Assembly (NCBI RefSeq): GCF_019218295.1
Contig: NZ_JAHUZF010000006.1
Coordinates: 1,116,001 to 1,180,000, forward strand
Reading direction: 5' to 3'
Source: Maritimibacter sp. DP1N21-5
GTDB taxonomy: Bacteria; Pseudomonadota; Alphaproteobacteria; Rhodobacterales; Rhodobacteraceae
DNA: 64,000 bases
A program made the position numbers and the translations under genes. Shown one piece after another: positions 34,798 to 43,535 of this stretch. Position 1 is the first letter of the stretch, and every line of letters begins with the position of its first letter. The notes beneath the pieces are model-generated. The model had not been told where the DNA came from and did not search any database. It saw only the letters and a program-made list of their open reading frames with translations.

Positions 34798-35562
34798 CTA
34801 ACGCACCCAGACCATCCCGGATAAACGTGGATCATCAAAGGTTTCCGCGCCGAAGCTCAACCTGACATCGGGAAAATCGCACAGCGCCTGAGCGCCCGTG
34901 CGCGACAGCCGTATGCGCCATGTCTGGCGCTTGCCCGGTGCGCGTTCGGCAAAGACCCGGCAGGACAGCACCGCCAGATTGGCACGCGCCCCCGGATCAC
35001 GGACCGAGGTGTAGCGGATCAGGTCGCCGTCAGCCTCCCGCACCGCCTCTTCCAGCGCCTGACAGGCTGCATAGTCGACCGGATCGGTCCAGAGCGCTGC
35101 ATCGTGAGCGAGCGGCGCAGAGGTCAGGTCGATCGCCCGGTCGGTCGACAGTCGCACCCCGAGCGCGGTGTAATCCGCCGGATTGGCAGGCCAAGGGGTA
35201 TCGGGGCTCTCGGCATAGAACAGAAACCGGTAGAACACCATTTCCGCCACCGCCGTTTCCACTGCCTCGGCCCCATACCACACCCCTGGCGTCATCCCCG
35301 CCCGGCGAAACCGGGACCCGTGCGGATAGGGCCCGTCATAGCGAAACGGTGTCGCGAGGAGGTAATCCAGCGCCCGGCACTCGGGCGGCACGGGGGGCTT
35401 TGACTCCTCCAGGATGTCTTCGAGCACGGACTGCTCGTCCAGGCTGTCGACGAGCTTCAGGGTCGACACCCGATGCTGTGCCTCGACCAGCCGCCAGGCC
35501 CGCCCGCGCCAGGCGCGCCGTTCAGAGCGGAGCGCGTCGGGCGTCCAGGTATTGCGTGACAC
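34798..35562 (-). CDS. RES-domain toxin
   Basis: The protein has 254 residues from the GTG start. The RES domain (about 70-235) shows FRYDGPYPHGSRFRRAG, GVWYGAEAVETAVAEMVFYR and VRLSTDRAIDLT, which include the expected R, E and S residues. RES toxins such as MbcT and ParT are NAD-consuming enzymes held by an Xre/MbcA/ParS antitoxin, which is the gene just upstream here. The GTG lies inside the antitoxin frame, giving a 41-base overlap. No ATG stands at the right place, so the exact start is uncertain. Confidence 0.88.
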   Translation of the reverse strand: MSRNTWTPDALRSERRAWRGRAWRLVEAQHRVSTLKLVDSLDEQSVLEDILEESKPPVPPECRALDYLLATPFRYDGPYPHGSRFRRAGMTPGVWYGAEAVETAVAEMVFYRFLFYAESPDTPWPANPADYTALGVRLSTDRAIDLTSAPLAHDAALWTDPVDYAACQALEEAVREADGDLIRYTSVRDPGARANLAVLSCRVFAERAPGKRQTWRIRLSRTGAQALCDFPDVRLSFGAETFDDPRLSGMVWVR

Positions 35563-35905
35563 GCACCAGCCCCTCGACATTGCGGATCGCCTGCACCGGC
35601 GCCATGCCAAGCGCCCGGTTGTCCGCGACGAGCCAGGCACGCGCCACGGCCTCGTCGCCGCCGGTGATCGCATCGAGCGACCGAAAGAGCCGCAGGAATA
35701 GCGCCGCGAGTTCAAAGGGTTTCGAGCCGTCTTCCAGCACCCAGGCGCCCTTGGCCATGCGCGACACGGTCGGCCCCGATACGCCGATCACCTCGGCCAG
35801 CCGCGCGCCGGTCAGGCCGAGCCGCGTGGAAGCGGACAGGAGCGCCTTGGTGAGCACGGTGCCCCTGTCGGACACGGCAGCGGAATTCAGCTTGTGGATG
35901 GTCAT
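35522..35905 (-). CDS. Xre/MbcA/ParS-type antitoxin
   Basis: The 127-residue protein has an N-terminal helix-turn-helix (LGLTGARLAEVIGVSGPTVS, about 29-48). A C-terminal MbcA/ParS toxin-binding domain follows (FELAALFLRLFRSLDAITGG and ARAWLVADNRALGMAPVQAI). It is the partner of the overlapping RES toxin and probably represses the pair by binding the palindrome just upstream. An AAAGGA site lies 7 bases before the ATG. Confidence 0.88.
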   Translation of the reverse strand: MTIHKLNSAAVSDRGTVLTKALLSASTRLGLTGARLAEVIGVSGPTVSRMAKGAWVLEDGSKPFELAALFLRLFRSLDAITGGDEAVARAWLVADNRALGMAPVQAIRNVEGLVRVTQYLDARRAPL

Positions 35906-35929
35906 GGCACGATCCTTTCGGGAGAAAAT

Positions 35930-35945
35930 ATAGGATACATCCTAT
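35930..35945. promoter_or_regulatory. Palindrome upstream of antitoxin, likely autorepression operator
   Basis: The perfect palindrome ataggat-ac-atcctat lies 25 bases upstream of the antitoxin ATG in an AT-rich patch that could include the -10 region. Autorepression through such sites is usual for toxin-antitoxin pairs. Confidence 0.65.
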
Positions 35946-36080
35946 TCATCTGCAAGCTTCAGCCGCAGCGCCCTGCCCGTTTCGCCACGCGTCCGGTGCC
36001 GCTTTGCATCCCTGACGCGTCGCAGGTCGTGCTTGCCCCTGACGTTCGCCCCGATACAACGGGCGCAGAAGGAGCGCGCC

Positions 36081-38114
36081 ATGAGTCAGGATCCCCTCGT
36101 CATCTTCACCCCCTCGGGCAAACGCGGACGGGTCGCCGCCGGCACGCCCGTGCTTCAGGCCGCACGCAGCCTTGGCGTCGACCTTGACAGCGTCTGTGGC
36201 GGGCGCGGCATCTGTTCGAAATGCCAGGTGTCGCCGGGTTACGGTTCCTTCCCGAAGCACGGGCTGACAGTGGCGGAAGACGCGCTGACCGAGATCAACG
36301 CCGTCGAAGAGCGTTACGACCGTATCCGGGGGCTGAAGCCCGGCCGCAGGCTTGGCTGTCAGGCCCGGATCATGGGTGACTGCGTCATCGACGTGCCGGC
36401 CGAAAGCCAGGTCCACAAACAGGTCGTGCGCAAGCGCGCCGAAGTGCGCGACATCACCCTTTCGCCCACCGTGACCCTGACCTATGTGGAAGTCGCCGAG
36501 CCCGACATGCACCACCCCTCGGGCGACGTGGAGCGGTTGTTGGCCGCCCTCGCCGCCCAGCGGGCGGACAGCGACAAGGCGGGCCTCGCGCTCGATTTCC
36601 ACCTTCTGCCCCGGTTGCAGAAGATCCTGCGCGACGGAAAATGGACCGTGACGGCCGCGATCCATGACGACGGCGTGACCCCGCCCCGCGTCATCGGGCT
36701 CTGGCCCGGGTTCTTCGAGGGGCCGGTGCACGGACTGGCAGTCGATCTCGGCTCGACCACCATCGCCGGACATCTCGTCCGCATCGACACCGGAGAAGTG
36801 CTTGCCTCCTCGGGTCTCATGAACCCCCAGATCCGCTTCGGCGAGGACCTCATGAGCCGGGTGAGCTACGGCATGATGAACCCGGAGGGCGCGGCCGAAA
36901 TGACCCGCGTGGTGCGCGAGGGGATCGGCACACTTGTCGACGAGCTTGTGACCGAGGCGTCCATCGACCGGTCGAGCCTTCTGGACACGACCTTCGTGAT
37001 GAACCCGGTCATGCACCACCTGTTCCTGGGGCTCGATCCCTACGAGCTTGGCCAGGCGCCCTTCGCGCTCGCCACGGGCACGGCGCAGCGCCTGCTTGCC
37101 ACCGACATCGGCCTGTCGGTCGCGCCTGGCACGCGCGCTTACGTGCTGCCGCTCATCGCGGGCCACGTGGGGGCCGATGCTGCCGCGGTGGCCCTGTCGG
37201 AAGCCCCCAACCTCTCGGACGACCTTGTACTCGTGGTGGATGTGGGCACCAACGCCGAGATCCTGCTTGGAGACAAGAGCGGCGTGCTCGCCTGTTCCTC
37301 GCCCACCGGCCCCGCCTTCGAGGGTGCCCAGATTTCCTCGGGCCAGCGCGCCGCGCCCGGCGCAATCGAGCGGGTGGAGATCGACCCGGTCACCAAGGAA
37401 CCGCGCTTCCGCGTCATCGGCTGCGAGCTGTGGTCGGACGACCCCGAGTTCGCCGAGGCCACAGCCGGCTCCGGCATCACCGGCATCTGCGGGTCGGGGA
37501 TCATCGAAGTGGTCGCCGAGATGCGCATGGCGGGCATCGTGGACGCGGGTGGGCTCATCGGCGGGCCGGAGGCCACGGGCACCGCGCGTTGCATCTCGGA
37601 AGGTCGGACTTACTCCTATCTCCTGTGGGAAGACGAGGACCGCAAGATCACCGTCACCAATGGCGATATCCGCGCGATCCAGATGGCCAAGGCGGCGCTC
37701 TATGCGGGTGCGCGCCTGCTCATGGACAAGCGCGGCGTCGATCATGTGGACCGGGTCGTGCTGGCCGGGGCCTTCGGGGCCCATATCAGCCCGAAACACG
37801 CCATGGTCCTGGGCATGATCCCGGACTGTCCGCTGGACCGCGTCACATCGGCGGGCAATGCTGCGGGCACCGGGGCGCGCATCGCGCTCCTCAACCGTGA
37901 GGCGCGCGGCGAGGTCGAGGCCCTCGTGCGCCGGATCGAGAAGATCGAGACCGCGGTCGAACCCCGGTTCCAGGAGCATTTCGTCGCTGCCACGGCCATG
38001 CCCAACGCGGCCGACCCCTTCCCGATCCTGCGCTCGGTCGTGACGCTCCCGGATGTCACCTTCAATGCCGGCCCGTCAGAAGACGGCACCCGCCGCCGGC
38101 GCCGGCGCGGCTGA
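36081..38114 (+). CDS. DUF4445 corrinoid-reactivase-like protein with 2Fe-2S domain
   Basis: The 677-residue protein starts with a plant-type ferredoxin domain (Cys ligands in CGGRGICSKC and LGCQA, about 38-95). It continues with an ASKHA-type ATPase core: AVDLGSTTIAGHLV, VVDVGTNAEILLG, and the acetate/sugar-kinase-like GSGIIEVVAEM. This is the RamA/RACo family, which reduces inactive cob(II)alamin of B12 enzymes using ATP. In Rhodobacteraceae relatives it has been linked to reactivation of a split B12-dependent methionine synthase. No methyltransferase is adjacent here. The ATG follows GGAG by a normal distance. The C-terminus is a basic run (RRRRRRG). Confidence 0.88.
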   Translation: MSQDPLVIFTPSGKRGRVAAGTPVLQAARSLGVDLDSVCGGRGICSKCQVSPGYGSFPKHGLTVAEDALTEINAVEERYDRIRGLKPGRRLGCQARIMGDCVIDVPAESQVHKQVVRKRAEVRDITLSPTVTLTYVEVAEPDMHHPSGDVERLLAALAAQRADSDKAGLALDFHLLPRLQKILRDGKWTVTAAIHDDGVTPPRVIGLWPGFFEGPVHGLAVDLGSTTIAGHLVRIDTGEVLASSGLMNPQIRFGEDLMSRVSYGMMNPEGAAEMTRVVREGIGTLVDELVTEASIDRSSLLDTTFVMNPVMHHLFLGLDPYELGQAPFALATGTAQRLLATDIGLSVAPGTRAYVLPLIAGHVGADAAAVALSEAPNLSDDLVLVVDVGTNAEILLGDKSGVLACSSPTGPAFEGAQISSGQRAAPGAIERVEIDPVTKEPRFRVIGCELWSDDPEFAEATAGSGITGICGSGIIEVVAEMRMAGIVDAGGLIGGPEATGTARCISEGRTYSYLLWEDEDRKITVTNGDIRAIQMAKAALYAGARLLMDKRGVDHVDRVVLAGAFGAHISPKHAMVLGMIPDCPLDRVTSAGNAAGTGARIALLNREARGEVEALVRRIEKIETAVEPRFQEHFVAATAMPNAADPFPILRSVVTLPDVTFNAGPSEDGTRRRRRRG

Positions 38115-38210
38115 TGTGCTGACCCGAGGGGAGCGTCCGGCTAGATCGCGCGATGCCCCCGGACGAACCCCCTTGACGAAGCCCGCGCCGCTCCGTATCT
38201 CCGCCGTCAC

Positions 38211-38284
38211 GCGGGTGTAGCTCAATGGTAGAGCAGGAGCTTCCCAAGCTTAAGACGAGGGTTCGATTCCCTTCACCCGCTCCA
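38211..38284 (+). tRNA. tRNA-Gly (anticodon CCC)
   Basis: The 74-base sequence GCGGGTGTAGCTCAATGG... pairs its first seven bases perfectly with CACCCGC near the 3' end. The T-loop is GGTTCGATTCC and CCA is encoded. The anticodon loop TTCCCAA gives CCC. An AT-rich, foreign-looking gene starts 79 bases after its 3' end. Confidence 0.96.
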
Positions 38285-38363
38285 AAACGTTTCTCAAATG
38301 GTTGATTTTATGTCATATCTTAAGAGATAAGGCCCTCATCTTACGTGTGGGCAGGCGAATACC

Positions 38364-38930
38364 ATGGACTCGGGCTGGCTAACAATTCTGAAGGCTACTT
38401 GGGGGCAATTGCTTGGACTGAGTGTTGCACTCGGCATCTTCTGGTTACTTCTGATCTTTGAGGTGCTGCCGCCAATAGACTCGCCGTGGGTGGTGTATGG
38501 ATTGCCGCTAGCCTGCCTTGTTTGTGGCGGCCTCGGTCTAGCACCGTTGTTTCACCACTTGGCAGATTGGACGAAGAATGGTTTCGACAACCGTTTGAAT
38601 AAGCGAAAGCGGGTCAAAGCTGTCGCCAAGAAGCAGGAAGATTTCGTCGACTACATTCAGTACATGAACCCGAGAGAGCGCGCCATCTTTGGTTATCTCT
38701 TGGAGCACAATCAAAAGAGTTTCGAGGCCGAGATGGACTGTGGGCCAGGATCTTCATTGCTGAAACGTGGATTCATACAAATGGATGCGATTTCCGGTTT
38801 GTCCTACGGTCTGAGTGAATTCCCTTTCTCGGTGCCTGACCATATTTGGGACATGCTACTGGAACACCGCTCGGCCTTCCCGGAGAATCACAAGGGCCCG
38901 GCTCTTCCTTGGTTCAGGGGTCGATATTGA
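38364..38930 (+). CDS. Superinfection exclusion protein B (SieB)-like membrane protein
   Basis: The 188-residue protein has two N-terminal membrane helices (about 14-34 and 43-65). A basic linker (NRLNKRKRVKAVAKKQ) and a cytoplasmic domain with YMNPRERAIFGYLLEHNQKS and SSLLKRGFIQ follow. This matches the general layout of SieB-family proteins, which in prophages block superinfecting phages. Its base composition (near 50% G+C) and codon use are unlike the neighbours, and it lies directly after tRNA-Gly, a common integration target. No integrase is visible, so it looks like a remnant or a lone cargo gene. The family call rests on layout and short patterns. Confidence 0.65.
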   Translation: MDSGWLTILKATWGQLLGLSVALGIFWLLLIFEVLPPIDSPWVVYGLPLACLVCGGLGLAPLFHHLADWTKNGFDNRLNKRKRVKAVAKKQEDFVDYIQYMNPRERAIFGYLLEHNQKSFEAEMDCGPGSSLLKRGFIQMDAISGLSYGLSEFPFSVPDHIWDMLLEHRSAFPENHKGPALPWFRGRY

Positions 38931-39119
38931 GCACAGGCAGGATAGAGAGCGCAGTTCTTCTTTTTGCACAACCATTGTGTCAATTGGTGAGGAGCCGCAT
39001 GGAGAAGGCAAAATACGTGAGCCGGGCGACTTCTACTATTCCAAGCCTATGTCACGAATCCCTCGCAGAAAGAGCGAATGACATTCTTGCGGCAAATCGC
39101 GTGAAGAAGGAGACCAACC
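38931..39119. other. AT-richer spacer after SieB-like gene
   Basis: This stretch keeps the lower G+C of the SieB-like gene. I see no second copy of the tRNA-Gly 3' end and no credible gene in it. It ends with an AGGAG site for the GFA-family gene. Confidence 0.5.
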
Positions 39120-39509
39120 ATGCCGGAACACCCCGGAGGCTGCCTCTGCGGCGACGTGCGGTTCACCGCGACCGGCACGCCGCTGCGCGTCGGGCTTTGC
39201 CATTGCCTCGACTGCCGCAAACACCATGGTGCGGTGTTCTATGCCGCCGCCGTCTTTCCGTCCGAGGACGTTCCCGTCACCGGGCGGACCGCTGAGTATC
39301 ACGGTCGTCACTTCTGTCCGCGCTGCGGTGGGTCGGTGTTCGCGGTCAGCGATCATGATGGCGAGATCGAGGTGCACCTTGGTGCCTTTGATGCGCCCGA
39401 CCGGTTCCGCCCGGATTACGAGCTCTGGACCATCCGCCGCGAAAGCTGGCTCGCGCCCCTGCCTGGCGCGCGGCAGTACGAGCGCGACGGCGCAGCGGAC
39501 GATCGCTGA
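39120..39509 (+). CDS. GFA (glutathione-dependent formaldehyde-activating-like) family protein
   Basis: The 129-residue zinc-binding protein has cysteine motifs GGCLCGDVRF, LCHCLDCRKHHG and HFCPRCGG, the standard GFA/CENP-V family pattern. Some members speed formaldehyde-glutathione adduct formation; most are uncharacterised. AGGAG lies 7 bases before the ATG. Base composition returns to the host average here, so this gene probably marks the right edge of the low-GC patch. It converges on pgi. Confidence 0.88.
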   Translation: MPEHPGGCLCGDVRFTATGTPLRVGLCHCLDCRKHHGAVFYAAAVFPSEDVPVTGRTAEYHGRHFCPRCGGSVFAVSDHDGEIEVHLGAFDAPDRFRPDYELWTIRRESWLAPLPGARQYERDGAADDR

Positions 39510-39530
39510 ACCGGAGCCAACCGGACCCGC

Positions 39531-41147
39531 TCAGTCGCGGTTGGCGTGGAGGTAGCTCACGAGCATGCGCGTGGAGCCGTCCTTGTCGTCCCCCGAAACC
39601 TCACCGGCGACGACCGGACCGAGCGCAAGCGCCAGTTCCTTGCCCAGTTCCACCCCCCACTGGTCGTAGGAGTTGATGCCGAGGATCACGCCCTCCACGA
39701 AGACCCGATGTTCGTAGAGCGCGATGATCCGGCCGAGAACGCGCGGCGTCAGCAGCGGATAGATCAGGGTCGTCGAGGGGCGATTGCCGGGGAACACCCG
39801 GTGGCGGGCCTGCCGCTCCAGCTCGTCGCCTTCCAGACCCTTCTCGCGCATCAGCGCACGCGCCTCGTCCAGCGACCGGCCCTTCATGAGGGCCTCGGAC
39901 TGGGCGAGGCAATTGGCCACGAGAAGCTGGTGCTGGCCATCCAGGTCGGCTTCGTGGCCCCGTGCGGCGACAAGGAACTCGCAAGGCACGACCTGCGTGC
40001 CCTGGTGGATGAGCTGGTAGAACGCATGCTGGCCATTGGTGCCAGGCTCGCCCCAGACGACGGGGCCCGAGGGAACCGGCAGATCGGTGCCATCCATCGA
40101 CACCGACTTTCCGTTGCTCTCCATCTCGAGCTGCTGGAGATAGGCCGGCAGACGCGACAGGCGCTGGTCATAGGGCAGCACGGCGCGGGTCGGATAGCCA
40201 CAGACCTGCCGATGCCAGATCCCCACGAGCGCGAGCATGACCGGCATGTTGTCGGTGCCGGTCGTGGTCTGGAAATGGAGGTCCAGGTCGTGACCGCCCG
40301 CGAGAAACTCGCGAAACTGCTTCGCGCCGACCGCGATCATCAGCCCGAGCCCGACAGGCCCCCAGATCGAATAGCGCCCGCCGACCCAATCCTCGAAGCC
40401 GAACACACGGCTCGGGTCGATGCCCCATTCAGAGGTCTTGTCGATCGCGGAGGACACCGCCGCGAGATGCCGGCCCACCGCCTCGGCCCCGAGGGCGGAC
40501 TTGAGCCACTGCCGGGCCGTTTCGGCATTGGTCATGGTTTCGATGGTAGTGAAGGTCTTCGACGCCACGATCACGAGCGTCGTCGCCGGGTCGAGCCCGT
40601 CGAGCGTGTCGTGGATATGGGCCCCGTCCACGTTGGAGACATAATGGATGCGCGGGCCGTCGTGATAGGGCGCGAGCGCGAGCGTCGCCATGGCGGGGCC
40701 AAGGTCGGAGCCCCCGATGCCGATGTTGATGACGTCGGTGAACCGGCCCCCGTTGTGCGGGCGCACGTTGCCGCGGCGCAGGCCCTCGGCGAACTCCTCC
40801 ATCCGCTCGAGGGTCGCGTGAATCGCGGGCATGACCTGTTCGTCGTCGACAGATGGCCCCCGGCGGTCGGGATTGCGAAGCGCGGTGTGGAGCACGGCGC
40901 GACCCTCGGTCTCGTTGATCCGCTCACCCGCGAACATCGCCCTTGTCCGGCCCTCGACATCGCGTTCCGCTGCAAGGGCCAGCAGTTCTGCTCGGGCGCC
41001 GCCGTCCATCGCGGTCTTGGAGTAGTCAAAAAGCATATCATCGAGCCGGACCGAAAATGCCTCGGCCCGCCCGTCATCGCCGAGCAAGTCGCCGATCGAG
41101 AGGTCGCCCTGATCGGCCCGGTAGGCCTTCACCGCGTCCCACGTCAT
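39531..41147 (-). CDS. pgi: Glucose-6-phosphate isomerase
   Basis: The 538-residue enzyme has [14 protein letters not shown], the signature region [20 protein letters not shown] and the late [24 protein letters not shown] block ([20 protein letters not shown]). It interconverts glucose 6-phosphate and fructose 6-phosphate. It is last in the order zwf-pgl-pgi. The [17 protein letters not shown] follows a GGGGAC site; the frame stays open upstream over the pgl spacer but has no family match there. Confidence 0.95.
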   Translation of the reverse strand: MTWDAVKAYRADQGDLSIGDLLGDDGRAEAFSVRLDDMLFDYSKTAMDGGARAELLALAAERDVEGRTRAMFAGERINETEGRAVLHTALRNPDRRGPSVDDEQVMPAIHATLERMEEFAEGLRRGNVRPHNGGRFTDVINIGIGGSDLGPAMATLALAPYHDGPRIHYVSNVDGAHIHDTLDGLDPATTLVIVASKTFTTIETMTNAETARQWLKSALGAEAVGRHLAAVSSAIDKTSEWGIDPSRVFGFEDWVGGRYSIWGPVGLGLMIAVGAKQFREFLAGGHDLDLHFQTTTGTDNMPVMLALVGIWHRQVCGYPTRAVLPYDQRLSRLPAYLQQLEMESNGKSVSMDGTDLPVPSGPVVWGEPGTNGQHAFYQLIHQGTQVVPCEFLVAARGHEADLDGQHQLLVANCLAQSEALMKGRSLDEARALMREKGLEGDELERQARHRVFPGNRPSTTLIYPLLTPRVLGRIIALYEHRVFVEGVILGINSYDQWGVELGKELALALGPVVAGEVSGDDKDGSTRMLVSYLHANRD

Positions 41148-41220
41148 GTGATGTCCCCATTCCCTCGGCGCCCGCGCGTGGCAGGCGCGACCGCTTTCGT
41201 TTAGCCGATGATCTACGCCA

Positions 41221-41901
41221 TCATTCGGCCCAGTGCACCACCATATCACGTAATACGGCGCTGACCGGCGCCTGGGCAGGGTCGTTCAGTTTCACTGCAC
41301 GTTCAAGCGCTTCCCGCTTCGCCGCGCCGGTGATGACGAGGTGTTTCGACATTGCATCATTCAGCACGCGCGCCGTCAGCGTGATCCGGGCCTCCGGTGC
41401 GCCGGGCGCGCGCATCGGGAGCAGCGCGGGCGCATGGGGATCGAGCGCTTCGTCCAGTTTGTCCGCCCCGGGGAACAGGCTTGCAGTGTGCATGTCCTCG
41501 CCCATGCCAAGCAGCACGACGGACAGGGGAAGCACGGCTTCGACCGCCTCGGACAGCTGCGCGAGGCTGTCCTCTGGCGTCTCCGTCCCGCCATAGAGAG
41601 GCACGAGCCGGGCATCGGAGGCCTTGTCGACGAAGAATCGATCCCGCAGGAGCCGCGTGTTCGAACGCGGGCTGTCCTCGGGCACCCAGCGTTCATCGGT
41701 CAGCAGGACGTCGATCCTGTCCCAATGGAGATCGACCCCGCTCAACGTGTCGAAGATCGGGCCCGGCGTGGTTCCCCCGGGCACGGCAATCGACGCGCGA
41801 TCGTCGTTCTGAAGCGCCTGCCGCAGGTCGCTCGCGATCCGGTCGGCGATGCCCATCATCATCATTTCGCGGTCGGGATACTCCCGAAAGTCATGTTTCA
41901 T
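41221..41901 (-). CDS. pgl: 6-phosphogluconolactonase
   Basis: The 226-residue enzyme has [19 protein letters not shown], the [20 protein letters not shown] signature and [20 protein letters not shown]. It hydrolyses 6-phosphogluconolactone from the Zwf reaction. Its ATG lies inside the zwf stop (ATGA overlap), so translation is coupled. It is followed by pgi after about 73 bases. Confidence 0.95.
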   Translation of the reverse strand: MKHDFREYPDREMMMMGIADRIASDLRQALQNDDRASIAVPGGTTPGPIFDTLSGVDLHWDRIDVLLTDERWVPEDSPRSNTRLLRDRFFVDKASDARLVPLYGGTETPEDSLAQLSEAVEAVLPLSVVLLGMGEDMHTASLFPGADKLDEALDPHAPALLPMRAPGAPEARITLTARVLNDAMSKHLVITGAAKREALERAVKLNDPAQAPVSAVLRDMVVHWAE

Positions 41902-43343
41902 GTGCGCAACTCCCGCCAGCGGCGCCCGTCCCGATGCATGAGGATCAGCGCCTCTTCCGGGCCAGTGGACCCGGGTTCATAACTGTGGGGCCGGTCTTCC
42001 CGCGCTTCCCAGCTTTCGATCAGCGGGTCGGTCCAGGCCCAGGCGGCCTCGACCTCGTCACCGCGCATGAAGAGCGTCTGGTTGCCTCGGATCACGTCCA
42101 TGATAAGCCGCTCATAGGCGTCCGGCACATCGGCGGCCTCCTCTCCCAGCGCCTCGGCAAAGGTCATGTCGAGCGGCACGTCGATGAGCCGCATTCCCCC
42201 GGGGCCCGGCTCCTTGATCGTCACGGTCAGATCCATGCCTTCATTGGGTTGAAGCCGGATCGTCAGCTCGTTCGCGGTCTGGCCGGTGTCTTCCTCGAAG
42301 ATCGAATGCGGCGGTTCCTTGAACCGCACGACGATCTCGGACACCCGTTCCTTCATCCGCTTGCCGGTGCGCAGGTAAAAGGGCGTTCCGTTCCAGCGCC
42401 AGTTCGCGATCTCTACCTTAAGTGCGATGTAGCTCTCGGTGATCGAGCGCGGGTTCTCCACGTCGTCGATGTAGCTTTCCTTCTGGCTCTTGTATTGCCC
42501 GCGCACGATGTCGGCGGGTTCGACCGGCTGGAGCGCGCGGATGACCTTGAGCTTTTCGTCTCGCACGGCATCGGGTTCAAAGCGCGAGGGCGGCTCCATC
42601 GCGGTCAGGCACAGAAGCTGCATCAGGTGATTCTGCACCATGTCCCGCATGGCGCCCGATTTGTCATAGTATCCCCCGCGCCCGCCGACACCGACCGTCT
42701 CTGACACCGTGATCTGGATGTGATCCACGTATTGCGCATTCCAGAGCGGCTCGAACAGCATGTTGGCAAAGCGCACCGCCATCAGGTTCTGGACCGTCTC
42801 CTTTCCCAGATAGTGGTCGATCCGGTAGATCTGGGTTTCGTCGAAGTGCTCGGCCAATGTGCGGTTGAGCGCCCGTGCGGTCTCGAGGTTGTGGCCAAAG
42901 GGCTTCTCCACGACGATCCTGCTCTGGTCGTCCGCGATCTTGTGCTTGTGAAGGCGTTCGGCGATCTCGCCGAAGAGCCCCGGCCCGACCGAGAAGTAAA
43001 ACGCCCGCACCACGTCCTTGCGCATGATCTTGGCCAGGTCTTTCCACCCGTCCGTGCCAAGCGCATCCACCGCCACATAGGTCAGGGTCTCGAGAAAGGC
43101 GTCGACCCGTTCCTCGTCGAACCGTTTCTTCACGAACTCCCGGATAGCCTCCTTCACGAAGGCCCGAAACTCGGTTTCGTCCATTTCGGACCGGGCGGCG
43201 CCGACGATACGGGCACCCTCGGGCATCTGCCCGTCATAAAAGCGCCGGTAAAGACCCGGAAGGATTTTGCGGCGGGCCAGATCCCCCGTTCCGCCAAAGA
43301 TCACCAGATCGAAAGGCTCGACCGGAATGACGCGCGATACCAT
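41898..43343 (-). CDS. zwf: Glucose-6-phosphate 1-dehydrogenase
   Basis: The 481-residue enzyme has the nucleotide-binding motif FGGTGDLARRKILPGLY and the active-site signature RIDHYLGKETVQNL, followed by the conserved FANMLFEPLWN. It oxidises glucose 6-phosphate with NADP and opens both the Entner-Doudoroff and pentose phosphate routes. It is the first gene of zwf-pgl-pgi. A perfect 12-bp LacI-type palindrome lies about 52 bases upstream of the ATG and probably controls the operon. Confidence 0.97.
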   Translation of the reverse strand: MVSRVIPVEPFDLVIFGGTGDLARRKILPGLYRRFYDGQMPEGARIVGAARSEMDETEFRAFVKEAIREFVKKRFDEERVDAFLETLTYVAVDALGTDGWKDLAKIMRKDVVRAFYFSVGPGLFGEIAERLHKHKIADDQSRIVVEKPFGHNLETARALNRTLAEHFDETQIYRIDHYLGKETVQNLMAVRFANMLFEPLWNAQYVDHIQITVSETVGVGGRGGYYDKSGAMRDMVQNHLMQLLCLTAMEPPSRFEPDAVRDEKLKVIRALQPVEPADIVRGQYKSQKESYIDDVENPRSITESYIALKVEIANWRWNGTPFYLRTGKRMKERVSEIVVRFKEPPHSIFEEDTGQTANELTIRLQPNEGMDLTVTIKEPGPGGMRLIDVPLDMTFAEALGEEAADVPDAYERLIMDVIRGNQTLFMRGDEVEAAWAWTDPLIESWEAREDRPHSYEPGSTGPEEALILMHRDGRRWRELRT

Positions 43344-43394
43344 GACCGTCTCCTGTTGGCCGACCGGAGGGACAGCTGCTCTTGACCTGCCGTC

Positions 43395-43406
43395 GTTAGC
43401 GCTAAC
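43395..43406. promoter_or_regulatory. LacI-type operator upstream of zwf (CceR-like)
   Basis: The perfect palindrome gttagcgctaac has the central CG and spacing of LacI-family sites. In Rhodobacter relatives the LacI-type regulator CceR controls zwf, pgi and other central carbon genes. The exact CceR motif was not compared here. Confidence 0.65.
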
Positions 43407-43535
43407 CGGTCGCGCCCCGTGGATAGCCTCCCTCCGCCAAGCTGTCTAGCATCCTTCGCGTCTTCACAACACCGTTCGCGCCGCTTTTCCTTGTCCGAGC
43501 TTTCGGTTAGGCCTTGATCGAAGCGGAGAGGTTAC

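Noticed and set aside
38285..39119. Complete integrative element at tRNA-Gly
   Set aside because: No integrase gene and no second copy of the tRNA 3' end were found; only one low-GC gene is present, so a whole element cannot be claimed.
38846..39295. Open frame of about 149 codons over the end of the SieB-like gene and the GFA gene
   Set aside because: It overlaps both better-supported genes in another frame and its second half is an Arg-rich shadow of the GFA gene.
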